44,822 nt of DNA, taken from contig JAFTIA010000110.1 of NCBI GenBank assembly GCA_017457105.1, positions 1-44,822 of the forward strand, read 5' to 3'. The notes under the pieces were generated by a model. It did not search any database and was not told the origin of the DNA. It saw only the letters and a program-made list of their open reading frames with translations. Below are positions 15,079-23,352 of the stretch, in pieces (position 1 is the stretch's first letter; the number at the start of each line of letters is the position of its first letter). The position numbers and the translations under genes were made by a program. The DNA comes from Lentisphaeria bacterium (GTDB lineage Bacteria; Verrucomicrobiota; Lentisphaeria; Victivallales; Victivallaceae).

Positions 15079-16470
15079 ATGAATCTTATGTTTTCGCAGA
15101 ATGTACTGTTGTATTTTGCCGCGGTGGTGTTTTTCGGGACCTACATCCTGATCGCCTCCGAAAAGATCCATAAAACTGCCGCCGCACTTCTGGGAGCCAT
15201 GCTGATGCTTCTGGTGGTACTGCCGGGGCCCTCCCATCACGGGGCGCCTGCCGGATTGCAGGAACTTGCCGCTTCTTTCCGGGAACAGATCGAAGCGTAC
15301 AGTTCCATGGATGTATTTTCCCGGTATTCGGATTTTGATGTGATCTTCACCCTTGCCGGAATGATGGTGCTGGTGAATATCCTTGCCACGACCGGTGTTT
15401 TCCAGTATGTGGCGATCAAGTGCGCCAAAGTCGCCAGAGGGTATCCCATCCGTATGATGGTGCTTCTGGTGCTTGCCACAGCATTTTTGAGCGCATTTCT
15501 GGACAATGTGACCACGGTTTTGCTGGTAGCCCCCGTGACACTGGTGGTGGCGGCGGAAATGCGCCTCTCCCCGCTGCCTTTCCTGATGGCGGAAACCATG
15601 GCTTCCAACATCGGCGGGACGGCGACTCTTATCGGGGATCCGCCCAACCTGATCATCGGTTCTGCCGCCAAATTTGACTTTATGGCATTTCTGGTGAATC
15701 TGACCCCGGTGATCGTGGTGATCCTGGCGATTTACAGTATTTGCCTCTGGGCGTACTACGGGAAACGCATGACGGTGACTGCCGAACAGCGTGCCCGCAT
15801 TATGGATATGGACGAAAAGGCCGCCATTGTGGACCCGGTGAACCTGCGCCGGGGCGGGATCATTATGCTGCTGACCATTGCGGGTTTTCTGCTTCACGGC
15901 ATGGTGGGGCTGCAGCCCAGCGTGGTGGCCATGTGCGGTGCTACGGCGGCACTGATCTGCTGCCGGGTGAATGTGGAACAGGCTCTGGAAAAGATCGAAT
16001 GGGGTACACTCTTCTTTTTCATGGGGCTTTTTATTCTGGTTTCCGGGGCCCAGAAAGCCGGATTGATGGGGATCTTCGGTAAGGTTTTGCAGTTTACAGA
16101 TTCCTGGCCGGTGCCGGTGACTCTGCTGGCGGTGATGTGGCTGAGTGCCTTTGCCGGGGCGGTGATGAACAATGTATCTTTTACGGCTGCCATGGCAGTG
16201 ATCATGGGGAGTTTCCTGCAAACATCTCCCAATTTCCAAACGCCGGAACTGCAGCATCTGATGTGGTGGGCTCTGGCATTGTCCGTCTGTCTGGGCGGAA
16301 ACGGTACTCTGGTGGGGGCGGCCGCCAATCTGGCGGTGGCAGGGCTTGCGGAGAAAGGCGGAAGCAAAGTCTCGTTTGGTACGTTCCTCCGTTACGGGTT
16401 GCCGGTAACAGTGGGCAGTATGGTCATTGCTTCTTTCTACATTCTGGGCCGGTATTACTATGGCGTGTGA
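15079..16470 (+). CDS. NhaD/ArsB-type ion transporter
   Basis: The protein has 463 residues with about 11-12 hydrophobic segments. It belongs to the IT (ion transporter) superfamily, which includes NhaD Na+/H+ antiporters, ArsB and Na+-dicarboxylate carriers. Characteristic stretches are FLSAFLDNVTTVLLVAPVT, NIGGTATLIGDPPNLIIG and the repeat half FAGAVMNNVSFTAAMAVIMG with GGNGTLVGAAANLAVAGLA. The two conserved re-entrant motifs (DNVTTVL/GDPPN and NNVSFT/GAAAN) support a cation:proton antiport or organic-acid role; the substrate is undecided. ATG at 15079 has GAGGG upstream; a TTG 12 bases earlier is the alternative. It is co-transcribed with the EIIA-CBS gene. Confidence 0.85.
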   Translation: MNLMFSQNVLLYFAAVVFFGTYILIASEKIHKTAAALLGAMLMLLVVLPGPSHHGAPAGLQELAASFREQIEAYSSMDVFSRYSDFDVIFTLAGMMVLVNILATTGVFQYVAIKCAKVARGYPIRMMVLLVLATAFLSAFLDNVTTVLLVAPVTLVVAAEMRLSPLPFLMAETMASNIGGTATLIGDPPNLIIGSAAKFDFMAFLVNLTPVIVVILAIYSICLWAYYGKRMTVTAEQRARIMDMDEKAAIVDPVNLRRGGIIMLLTIAGFLLHGMVGLQPSVVAMCGATAALICCRVNVEQALEKIEWGTLFFFMGLFILVSGAQKAGLMGIFGKVLQFTDSWPVPVTLLAVMWLSAFAGAVMNNVSFTAAMAVIMGSFLQTSPNFQTPELQHLMWWALALSVCLGGNGTLVGAAANLAVAGLAEKGGSKVSFGTFLRYGLPVTVGSMVIASFYILGRYYYGV

Positions 16471-16879
16471 TTGCCGTATCGTCCGGGAGCTGGATCCTGT
16501 TGCCGTGATCCGGCTCTATACTCAGGCGGACTGGTGGGAGCCGGGAGATGCGGCAGATGCCGTGACTCCGCTTCTGCTGGGATCGTTCCGTGTGGCGGCG
16601 GCATTTGACGGCGACAAATTGATCGGTATGGCCCGGGCTCTTTCTGACGGAGCAAGTGATGCCTACATTCAGGATGTTGTGGTGGATGTTTCTTACCGGA
16701 AGCAGGGGGTCGGCGGAAAACTTGTCCGGCTTTTGCTGGACGAATTGAAACAGAACGGGGTCAGTTGGATCGGGTTGATCGGTGCCCCCGGTACGGAACA
16801 CTTTTACCGGGAACTGGGGTTTGAACCCATGGCAGGATTCACGCCCATGCGTTATACCGGTTCAGAAAAGGAAAAATAA
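16460..16879 (+). CDS. GNAT family N-acetyltransferase
   Basis: The protein has 139 residues. The acetyl-CoA binding signature is visible in IQDVVVDVSYRKQGVGGKLV (motif A with RKQGVGG), followed by HFYRELGFEPM, typical of the C-terminal GNAT segment. The substrate is unknown. The start lies 11 bases inside the antiporter's 3' end, showing tight operon packing; a longer frame from 16427 is less likely. Confidence 0.85.
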   Translation: MACDCRIVRELDPVAVIRLYTQADWWEPGDAADAVTPLLLGSFRVAAAFDGDKLIGMARALSDGASDAYIQDVVVDVSYRKQGVGGKLVRLLLDELKQNGVSWIGLIGAPGTEHFYRELGFEPMAGFTPMRYTGSEKEK

Positions 16880-16881
16880 CT

Positions 16882-17340
16882 GTGGCACATTTTAATCTGG
16901 TACTGGTCCATCCGGAGATCCCGCAGAATACCGGCGCCATCGGGCGGCTCTGCGTTTCCACGGGGACCCGACTGCATTTGATCAAACCTCTGGGATTTTC
17001 GCTGGAAGACAAGTACGTCCGCCGAGCCGGAATGGACTACTGGCCTCACTTGGATCTGGTGATCCATGAAAACTGGGAGGCCTTTCTGGAATCTGATCCG
17101 GAAGCGAGATTGTGGTTTTTTTCCACCAAAGGTGCCACCTGTTTCTGGGACCGGCAATATACGGATGGCGATTACTTTGTGTTCGGCAGTGAATCCAGCG
17201 GACTGCCTGCGGAATTGTATGAACGCTATCAGGACCGCTTGTGCCTGATCCCCATGGATGGCGATTTTTACCGGAGTTTGAATCTTGCCAACAGTGCCGC
17301 CGTAGCCCTTTTTGAAGGTCTGCGCCAGGCGGGCCGGTGA
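16882..17340 (+). CDS. trmL: tRNA (cytidine/uridine-34 2'-O)-methyltransferase
   Basis: The protein has 152 residues (E. coli TrmL 157). SPOUT-class motifs are all present: HPEIPQNTGAIGRLC (10-24), YFVFGSESSGLP and IPMDGDFYRSLNLANSAAV, the last two forming the knotted SAM-binding site. TrmL methylates the wobble base of leucine tRNAs in the cytoplasm. Start is GTG at 16882, 2 bases after the GNAT stop. It ends the operon; a weak CCGG...CCGG hairpin followed by six Ts lies just downstream. Confidence 0.93.
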   Translation: MAHFNLVLVHPEIPQNTGAIGRLCVSTGTRLHLIKPLGFSLEDKYVRRAGMDYWPHLDLVIHENWEAFLESDPEARLWFFSTKGATCFWDRQYTDGDYFVFGSESSGLPAELYERYQDRLCLIPMDGDFYRSLNLANSAAVALFEGLRQAGR

Positions 17341-17406
17341 TCCGTTTCCGGTATTTTTTCCTTCCTTATTCAACTTTTAGTATTTTTATTTCTCGGGCAG
17401 CCGGAC

Positions 17407-18489
17407 TTAAATATCGGACTTTCTCCGGTTGCAATCTTTGCAAAGCATTTGGCAGTTTTCTGCAATTGTTTTGCCGCCCTGACTCCATGGCGTGATGTGA
17501 TCCGCTTCCATCTGGTCGATTTCAAAGTGTTTGCCGCATTTATGGCAGATCCCTTTCTGCTTTTCGTATGCTGTCCGTTTCATGCGGTTGTCAAACGGTC
17601 TTACGGAGAGATTTTTTTCCTGCCGTGTCAATACAAAAGTATATATGCCTTTTTTGCTTGTTACATCATCGTCCGCCATCAGGGCGGCAATTTCTCTTTC
17701 AAGCTCTGCAGTATCAACCACGATATTTTTGTGCTGATTGTATAAGAGTCCCCAATCAATACCTTTCATCTCTTTGCGATACTTGACAAAAGTATTTTGC
17801 ACCCAATCAATGACAGAGCGGAAATAAAAGAATAGTTCATTGGCATTCGGATCGTGCTGGTGTTTAGACATATAGCCGCAAATATCACCATTATTGATCC
17901 ATTTCAAAACAGTTTCCAAATAGTCTTGGCGAATTGGTGAGCCAGTCATATAGTCACTTGCCATTTTGTAAGCAATGCAATTGGACTTTGAAAATTTCTG
18001 TTTTGCATCGCTCAACCATGCTCCAGTGTAAACGGCATTTCTTAATTCCTGATCTGTCAGCTTTTCCCCTGCAATGTTGATGATCTGGAACCAGTCCAAT
18101 TTTTCTTTGTCATTACCTTCACAGAAGTACACCATTACTTTGTAGTCAAGGATCTGATTCTTCTCTGTTTCTGTCAGGTTGTGAAAAGCTTTGTTGTTTA
18201 TAGAAAATCCACCGTGAACATACTGACAAAAACTGATCGTTCTCTGCTGCCCGTCTAAAACTTCAAAAGAATCATCTTCATTCTTTACCCAATACATCAC
18301 ATTTAAGGGAAACCCTTTTACAATGGTATCAATAACCGCATCTCTCTGTTTATCTTTGTAAACAAATTCACGCTGATATTTAGGCCTGATATTTAGTTTT
18401 CCATTATAGCCGATAACCCCGTTTTCTTCATTGTCTATGTAGTTTTCGGAGATTTCACGGATCGTTAATTCATGCAGTTCAATTTTCAT
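17407..18489 (-). CDS. DUF262 protein with C-terminal HNH nuclease
   Basis: The protein has 360 residues. The DUF262 signature is YQREFVYKDKQRDAVI (38-53) and FEVLDGQQRTISF (75-87). The last ~50 residues form an intact HNH endonuclease: two Cys pairs (CHKCG and CKDCNRRKS) and the catalytic EADHITPWSQGG. It is therefore a predicted nuclease gated by the DUF262 domain. Its start overlaps the end of the methyltransferase gene by 11 bases, so the pair is translationally coupled and looks like the cutting half of a restriction-modification system. The gene is AT-rich compared with trmL and ffh on either side, suggesting horizontal transfer. Confidence 0.88.
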   Translation of the reverse strand: MKIELHELTIREISENYIDNEENGVIGYNGKLNIRPKYQREFVYKDKQRDAVIDTIVKGFPLNVMYWVKNEDDSFEVLDGQQRTISFCQYVHGGFSINNKAFHNLTETEKNQILDYKVMVYFCEGNDKEKLDWFQIINIAGEKLTDQELRNAVYTGAWLSDAKQKFSKSNCIAYKMASDYMTGSPIRQDYLETVLKWINNGDICGYMSKHQHDPNANELFFYFRSVIDWVQNTFVKYRKEMKGIDWGLLYNQHKNIVVDTAELEREIAALMADDDVTSKKGIYTFVLTRQEKNLSVRPFDNRMKRTAYEKQKGICHKCGKHFEIDQMEADHITPWSQGGKTIAENCQMLCKDCNRRKSDI

Positions 18490-19534
18490 TTGCGGTTACT
18501 CCTTTTTGACGGATGAGGATTCGTGCATAAGTTTCCTTCCCGTTAATCGTAAATCTGTGTCCGTAATGTGGGTTATCTTCTACATATCTGTCCAGCCCGA
18601 TGATTTCAAACTGTTCTGGGTTATATTTGTCTAAAAAGGTTATCGGGACCCCCATGACGCCGTTATAATCATAAGGAATATCGGAAGTTTTGTCAACATT
18701 GACAGCATCGTAATTATCATATTTGGGGTATTCTTCAGGAGAGTACCGCTTGTATAAGTCTAAATCTTCATGCCTTTGCGGGTAATCCAAATTGGTAAAC
18801 CACCTTACCCCTTTTACTCTGATATACTTTTTGCCGTTTTCATCAACTCTGCAGCCTGCTGCATTCAGGGGATAACTGTCTGGAACGGCAAATTCTCTGT
18901 CGCCGCTGTGGATACTTGCACCCAACCACAGTCTGTTTTCTTTGATCAAAGGGAAAATTTCTTTGTAGGTAATGGAATTGACATTACCGATGATCAAAAA
19001 TTTTTTGTCATACTGTACCAGCTGTGCCATATATTCCCTGAAAAGAGAAAAGGGCGGATTGGTAACAACGATATCAGCTTGTTTCAACAGCTCTATACAT
19101 TCTTCCGAGCGGAAATCCCCATTGCCATGGAGAGTGGTCAAGGTGTTTTTGCGGTTCTTTATCAGTAATTCAACATCTGCCAGGTCAATTGCTCCATCGC
19201 CGTTTTCGTCTGAAACCTCCATGATTTCTATTTTATGTGCTGTTTTTTTCGGTTCAGAGTCGTCGGCATCATCAAACAAAGGCAATTCATCTCCGGCAAT
19301 AGGGGAGCCGTCATAGCAGGTCGCAATCAACTTTTTTAACCCTAAAAAGTTAAAATTCATGGCAAAATATTTGAAAAAATTGCTTTCAAAAGGATCATCA
19401 CAGTTGCAGAAAACTGTTTTGTCCCTGAAGTGGTTTTTATAATGCCGCAGTTCTTTTTCAATATCCGTAAGTTGAGTGTAGAACTCATCTTTTTTAGCTT
19501 TGTTTGCGGCTTGTAAATTGCTGTTGCCTGCCAT
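18479..19534 (-). CDS. EcoRI-family adenine-specific DNA methyltransferase
   Basis: The protein has 351 residues (M.EcoRI 326). Recognisable family blocks are NSNLQAANKAKKDEFYTQ (4-21), VFCNCDDPFESNFFKYF (41-57), the SAM/adenine motif IV NPPFSLFREY (159-168) and GVPITFLDKYNPEQFEIIG near the end. It should transfer a methyl group to N6 of adenine at a specific site. The start at 19534 is chosen because homology begins there and GGAG is 9 bases upstream; a GTG at 19600 is possible but has no RBS. It is coupled to the downstream DUF262-HNH gene, presumably protecting host DNA from it. Confidence 0.85.
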   Translation of the reverse strand: MAGNSNLQAANKAKKDEFYTQLTDIEKELRHYKNHFRDKTVFCNCDDPFESNFFKYFAMNFNFLGLKKLIATCYDGSPIAGDELPLFDDADDSEPKKTAHKIEIMEVSDENGDGAIDLADVELLIKNRKNTLTTLHGNGDFRSEECIELLKQADIVVTNPPFSLFREYMAQLVQYDKKFLIIGNVNSITYKEIFPLIKENRLWLGASIHSGDREFAVPDSYPLNAAGCRVDENGKKYIRVKGVRWFTNLDYPQRHEDLDLYKRYSPEEYPKYDNYDAVNVDKTSDIPYDYNGVMGVPITFLDKYNPEQFEIIGLDRYVEDNPHYGHRFTINGKETYARILIRQKGVTANEN

Positions 19535-19982
19535 CTGTGGTTTCTCCGGGGTTCCGGGAACCACCACAAAAAAAAGAGGTGCATTCCCGATTTGCACCAC
19601 ATCGCACGCCTACCACAGCGTTACAGAGAAATGCAAACACAGAAAAGCACCATGTATGCGAGGATACACGGCACAATTCTCCTGTGCTTTCTCTGTATTG
19701 GCTTTTTCTCAAAGTGGTAGTTTGCGATGTGAAGCCAGTTTCATTATGCTATATAATTTTCAAATGGAGCCTATTGGTGTTTTGTTGTTTTCCTTTCGTT
19801 ACGGTTGAGATGGCTGACGCCGGACAATATAGCATCAGTAAAAAGAATTTCAACTGTTTTCGATACCATATCATGCTTTACCTCCCTTCAAAGCGTTTGT
19901 TCCACTTTTTGCTCTTGAGCACAACTCAAGAGTAAAAAGCAAACATAAAAAGATTTGAAAAGGAAGGCGGAGCCCGCAGAAA
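19535..19982. other. Intergenic region with hairpin, upstream of methyltransferase
   Basis: No gene is seen. The methyltransferase-proximal part contains a small inverted repeat (GGGAACCACC at 19556 and GGTGCATTCCC at about 19579). A strong hairpin lies at 19905-19939: CTTTTT-g-CTCTTGAG, loop CACAA, CTCAAGAG-t-AAAAAG, 14 pairs with one mismatch. It sits 43 bases past the end of the 19983 gene and may end its transcript. The rest is AT-rich sequence with no visible structure. Confidence 0.55.
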
Positions 19983-20501
19983 TCACGGGGCGAAGCAGAT
20001 TTGGACGGTGAGTTCCATGGTGCCAGTCATGACGATGGCGCCGCTGCAGCTGGATTCTTCAAAACACATTTTTTGCACCTCCCAGTTGACAAAAGATACC
20101 GGCTCTTTGAGCCGGATGGAACTTACTTGCACAAACATTTCCCCGGGGAGTCCGGCTCGGATGGCTGAAAATTGGCGGAGAAGCGTTTCCGGATTTTCAT
20201 TTCTGCCGGAGAGCCGGAAATGGAATTCCCGGTAACGGAACCCCTGCGGAGACGGGGATTCCCCCGTGAGGGTGAGGGCAAGGCCGTTGCGTTTGTCTGC
20301 AGGCAGATTCCGCCGGAAAATCTGCTGATCCAGTTTTAACACCGCCAGTTCTGCCATAAGGAGAACGGCGGCCCGTTCGGCATCCACGGGGTTGAATGCT
20401 TTTTTCAGCGTCCGGCAGACGGATGGCGGAGTGGCGGAAATGCCGGGATAGCCAAGGGTGATGACGGGATTTTCACGGGTATTGCAGTAAATCATATCCA
20501 T
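19983..20501 (-). CDS. Hypothetical protein, possible phage tail component
   Basis: This protein of 172 residues is not recognised with confidence. Its middle (GLALTLTGESP...FHFRLSGRNENPETLLRQF) parallels the same region of the upstream neighbour at 20511 (VKMTGILP...YTLEISGMFEDETRLAASL), so the two are probably distant paralogues. Such small alpha/beta proteins in pairs recall phage tail-terminator/minor capsid proteins. The annotated ATG abuts the GGAAAGGA sequence; the next ATG at 20495 has better spacing and may be the true start. Nine bases separate it from the upstream gene. Confidence 0.6.
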   Translation of the reverse strand: MDMIYCNTRENPVITLGYPGISATPPSVCRTLKKAFNPVDAERAAVLLMAELAVLKLDQQIFRRNLPADKRNGLALTLTGESPSPQGFRYREFHFRLSGRNENPETLLRQFSAIRAGLPGEMFVQVSSIRLKEPVSFVNWEVQKMCFEESSCSGAIVMTGTMELTVQICFAP

Positions 20502-20510
20502 TCCTTTCCG

Positions 20511-20882
20511 TTAAATGGCGGCGATGAGGATCGGCATCAGGAAGGTGAAGCGGTCCATGTTGTCTCCGGGGAGCGTGTCCAGCTGGATCGGTCCATTCTG
20601 CTCCCAGTGGAGAAGCCGGACAGGGCAGGGGGCATGGAAGAGTTCCGTCAGCGTGTTCAAAGAGGCGGCAAGGCGGGTTTCATCTTCAAACATGCCGGAA
20701 ATCTCCAGCGTATATTCCGGAGCTTCTTCCGGAGTGTGGGGCAGGATCCCTGTCATTTTGACGGCGATTCCCTCTGCGGCTCCGGGTGGAAATGATCCGC
20801 AGAATAGAAATTTTCCCTGTTCCAGAGAGAGTTTTTCCGCCAGAAGATCCTGTATCAATGTTCTGATTTCCAAAAAATCCAT
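20511..20882 (-). CDS. Hypothetical protein, phage tail-terminator-like
   Basis: The protein has 123 residues. It begins MDFLEIRTLIQDLLAEKL, an amphipathic helix typical of small phage head-tail or tail-terminator proteins. Alternating strands follow (AVKMTGILPHTPEEAPEYTL, LEISGMFEDETRLAASL), ending with RFTFLMPILIAAI. GGAGGAA lies 3-4 bases before the ATG. It forms a two-gene unit with its probable paralogue at 19983. No capsid, tail-tube or integrase genes are visible, so this is at most a remnant or a domesticated pair; the phage link is weak. Confidence 0.55.
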   Translation of the reverse strand: MDFLEIRTLIQDLLAEKLSLEQGKFLFCGSFPPGAAEGIAVKMTGILPHTPEEAPEYTLEISGMFEDETRLAASLNTLTELFHAPCPVRLLHWEQNGPIQLDTLPGDNMDRFTFLMPILIAAI

Positions 20883-20979
20883 GGGTTCCTCCTTGCTTTA
20901 ACGCATCTTTTACAGAGAGAAAAAGTGTCAACCGATTTTCTCTGAAAGGTGAAGTTTCCGGAAAAAAAGCGTTTCGGAC

Positions 20980-21008
20980 TTGCGAAAAGGCGGTTTGAAA
21001 GGTATATT
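20980..21008 (+). promoter_or_regulatory. ffh promoter
   Basis: The -35 TTGCGA (20980-20985), 17-bp spacer and -10 TATATT (21003-21008) lie about 38 bases before the ffh start. Confidence 0.6.
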
Positions 21009-21045
21009 ACAGAATGATATAAAATATAAATAAGGAAAAAGGATT

Positions 21046-22497
21046 ATGTTTGAAAATTTGAGCGATAAGCTCCACGCAGTATTCAAGAAACTGCGGGGGC
21101 AGAGTGTGCTGACCGAGGAAAATATTTCCGAGGCCATGCGGGAGATCCGTATCGCCCTGCTGGAGGCGGACGTCAATTTGACCATTGCATCCGAATTGAT
21201 CGCCAGGATCAAGGAAGACTGCGCCGGGCAGGAAGTGATCCGGAGCGTTACGCCGGGCCAGCAGGTCGTTAAGATCGTCCACGACCGTCTGGTGGAACTT
21301 CTGGGCGGCGGTGCATCTGAATTGCAGCTGGAACACAAACCGGCTGTGATCATGCTGGTGGGTCTCCACGGGAGCGGGAAAACCACCACCGCAGGGAAAC
21401 TTGCCCGTCTGTTGTCCCGGGAGTATCAGAAAAAGGTGCTTTTGGTGGCGGGGGATGTGTACCGTCCGGCGGCTATTGATCAGTTGGAGATCCTTGGGCG
21501 GGAACTGAATATCCCTGTTCATGTGGAGCGCACCAGTATCAATGTTCCTGCCATTGCCGCCAATGCGGTGAAGGATGCCGCCGCCAACGGCACGGATGTG
21601 GTCATTATCGATACCGCAGGGCGTTTGCAGATCGACGAAACCATGGTTCAGGAACTTGTCCGTCTCCGTCAGGCGGTGCAGGCGGATGAAGTGCTTCTGG
21701 TGGCGGATTCCGCACTGGGGCAGGAAGCTGTTTCCGTGGCGGAACATTTCCACAATGCCTTGAGCCTGACCGGGTTCATCCTTACCAAGCTGGACGGGGA
21801 TGCCCGTGGCGGTGCGGCACTTTCCATCCGTCAGGTCACCGGGTGTCCGGTCAAATTTGTGGGGACGGGGGAAAAACTGGATGCGTTGGAAGTTTTCCAT
21901 CCGGACCGTATGGCAGGGCGTATCCTGGGCATGGGGGACGTGGTCTCTCTGGTGGAAAAAGCATCGCAGGCCATTGATGAAGAAGATGTCCGGGAGTTGC
22001 AGGAAAAGATCCGCAAGTCCCAGTTCGACTATAATGACTTTTTGAAACAGATGCGCCAGCTTTCCAAGTTGGGCGGTATGGAATCGGTATTGAAGTTCCT
22101 GCCCGGCGGGCGGCAGATCGCCGATGCCATGGCGGGGGTGGATCCCAAACACTTCACCCGTCTGGAAGCGATCATCCTTTCCATGACGCCGGAAGAACGG
22201 GCGAATCCGGATCTGATGAGTTTCTCCCGCAAAAAGCGTATCGCTGCAGGCAGCGGTGTTGCCATGGAAATGGTCAGCTCCCTTGTCAAGCAGTTTGAAA
22301 TGATGCGGAAGATGATGAAACACAATGGTTTGCTGGGCCGTATGATGGCGGGCGGCATGCCGGATGCGGGCAGTCATTCTTCTCTGGGCTCCTGGTTGAG
22401 TGCCCCGGCTCCGCTTTCCCGCAAAGAACAGGATAAGAAGAAGAAAAAAGCCAAACAGCAGAAGAAAGACCGCCAGAAACAGCGGCGGAAGAAATAA
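21046..22497 (+). CDS. ffh: Signal recognition particle protein Ffh
   Basis: The protein has 483 residues (E. coli 453). The N domain (1-90) is followed by the GTPase G domain with GLHGSGKTT (106-114), GDVYRPAAIDQL (136-147), IIDTAGRLQ (187-195) and TKLDGDARGG (247-256). The Met-rich M domain (about 320-440) binds signal peptides and 4.5S RNA, and a very basic Lys/Arg/Gln tail ends the protein. It delivers nascent membrane proteins to FtsY. The canonical Gln of GLQGSGKTT is His. No SRP RNA gene is visible in this window. Confidence 0.96.
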   Translation: MFENLSDKLHAVFKKLRGQSVLTEENISEAMREIRIALLEADVNLTIASELIARIKEDCAGQEVIRSVTPGQQVVKIVHDRLVELLGGGASELQLEHKPAVIMLVGLHGSGKTTTAGKLARLLSREYQKKVLLVAGDVYRPAAIDQLEILGRELNIPVHVERTSINVPAIAANAVKDAAANGTDVVIIDTAGRLQIDETMVQELVRLRQAVQADEVLLVADSALGQEAVSVAEHFHNALSLTGFILTKLDGDARGGAALSIRQVTGCPVKFVGTGEKLDALEVFHPDRMAGRILGMGDVVSLVEKASQAIDEEDVRELQEKIRKSQFDYNDFLKQMRQLSKLGGMESVLKFLPGGRQIADAMAGVDPKHFTRLEAIILSMTPEERANPDLMSFSRKKRIAAGSGVAMEMVSSLVKQFEMMRKMMKHNGLLGRMMAGGMPDAGSHSSLGSWLSAPAPLSRKEQDKKKKKAKQQKKDRQKQRRKK

Positions 22498-22515
22498 GAG
22501 AGAAGAGGGGACAAT

Positions 22516-23316
22516 ATGTTCACTGTGATGATTGCAGTAGCCGCCGGATGCGGCATTATGCTGGTGACCAGCCGGGATCTCGGTCCGGTGTGGGGCGTTG
22601 TTTGCGGCATCGGTACGGTGATGATCGTACAGCTTTTGATCGGTCTTCTGATTCGCGGGAAAGTCAACGGTATCAACCGGAAAATGCAGCAGGTGATGGC
22701 GGAGGCACAGGCCAAACTGAACCGCAAGGTCCAGATGTTCCAGAATCGCCCCGGCGGTAATGTGAAAATGATGCAGCAAATGCTGGAAAAAGAGCAGTTT
22801 GCCGCCATGCGTCAGGCGTTGGAGATCTCCCATGAAGCGGATCGCTATGCGTTGTGGAGTCCGCTCTTGAAAAAGCAGTTCAATACCATGCGTATGATGC
22901 TTCACTTCCAGATGAAGGAATTTGACGAAGTGGATGCTCTTATGCCGAAGTGCATGTTTCTGGATGTCCGTTCCGTCGTTACCAGAATGGCACGGATGTA
23001 CCAGAAAAAACAGGATGGTATTGATAAGTTTTACCGCAAAAAAGCCGCCCGTTTCAAGGGGGAGGATCTGGCACTTGCCGCCAGTACCTATGCGTGGATC
23101 CTTGTGAAGCAGGATCGGGCGGATGAAGCCTTGAAGGTGCTGGTGGAAGCCAAAAAGAAAACCGATCATCCGGTGGTACTGGAAAACTGGGAACGCCTTG
23201 CCAATGGGAAGGTCCGCAATTTCTCCAACGCCGGACTGGGGGATGCCTGGTATTCCCTTTATCTGGAAGCTCCGAAGATCCGGCAGGAAAGGGTGCGTCA
23301 GGCACGGCCGTTCTGA
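22516..23316 (+). CDS. Unknown protein with N-terminal membrane segments
   Basis: This protein of 266 residues is not recognised. Two hydrophobic segments (TVMIAVAAGCGIMLV, about 3-17; GTVMIVQLLIGLLI, about 33-46) are followed by ~210 soluble, strongly helical residues rich in Met, Gln, Lys and Ala (GINRKMQQVMAEAQAKLNRK), with TPR-like helices towards the C-terminus (AASTYAWILVKQDRADEALKVLV). It starts 18 bases after ffh and ends 36 bases before mlaE. That position suggests a function in envelope biogenesis or membrane protein handling, but this is inference from context alone. Confidence 0.75.
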   Translation: MFTVMIAVAAGCGIMLVTSRDLGPVWGVVCGIGTVMIVQLLIGLLIRGKVNGINRKMQQVMAEAQAKLNRKVQMFQNRPGGNVKMMQQMLEKEQFAAMRQALEISHEADRYALWSPLLKKQFNTMRMMLHFQMKEFDEVDALMPKCMFLDVRSVVTRMARMYQKKQDGIDKFYRKKAARFKGEDLALAASTYAWILVKQDRADEALKVLVEAKKKTDHPVVLENWERLANGKVRNFSNAGLGDAWYSLYLEAPKIRQERVRQARPF

Positions 23317-23352
23317 TCTGTTTCCGGGGGGATGCAAAAAGGGGGTGGATGC

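Noticed and set aside
14833-16257. A 474-codon minus-strand frame across the antiporter gene
   Set aside because: His/Gln/Arg-rich composition typical of antisense frames in GC-rich genes; the plus strand is a clear multi-pass transporter.
20883-21045. An SRP (4.5S) RNA gene near ffh
   Set aside because: The conserved GGAAGCAGC-type tetraloop domain of SRP RNA is not found here or elsewhere in the window.
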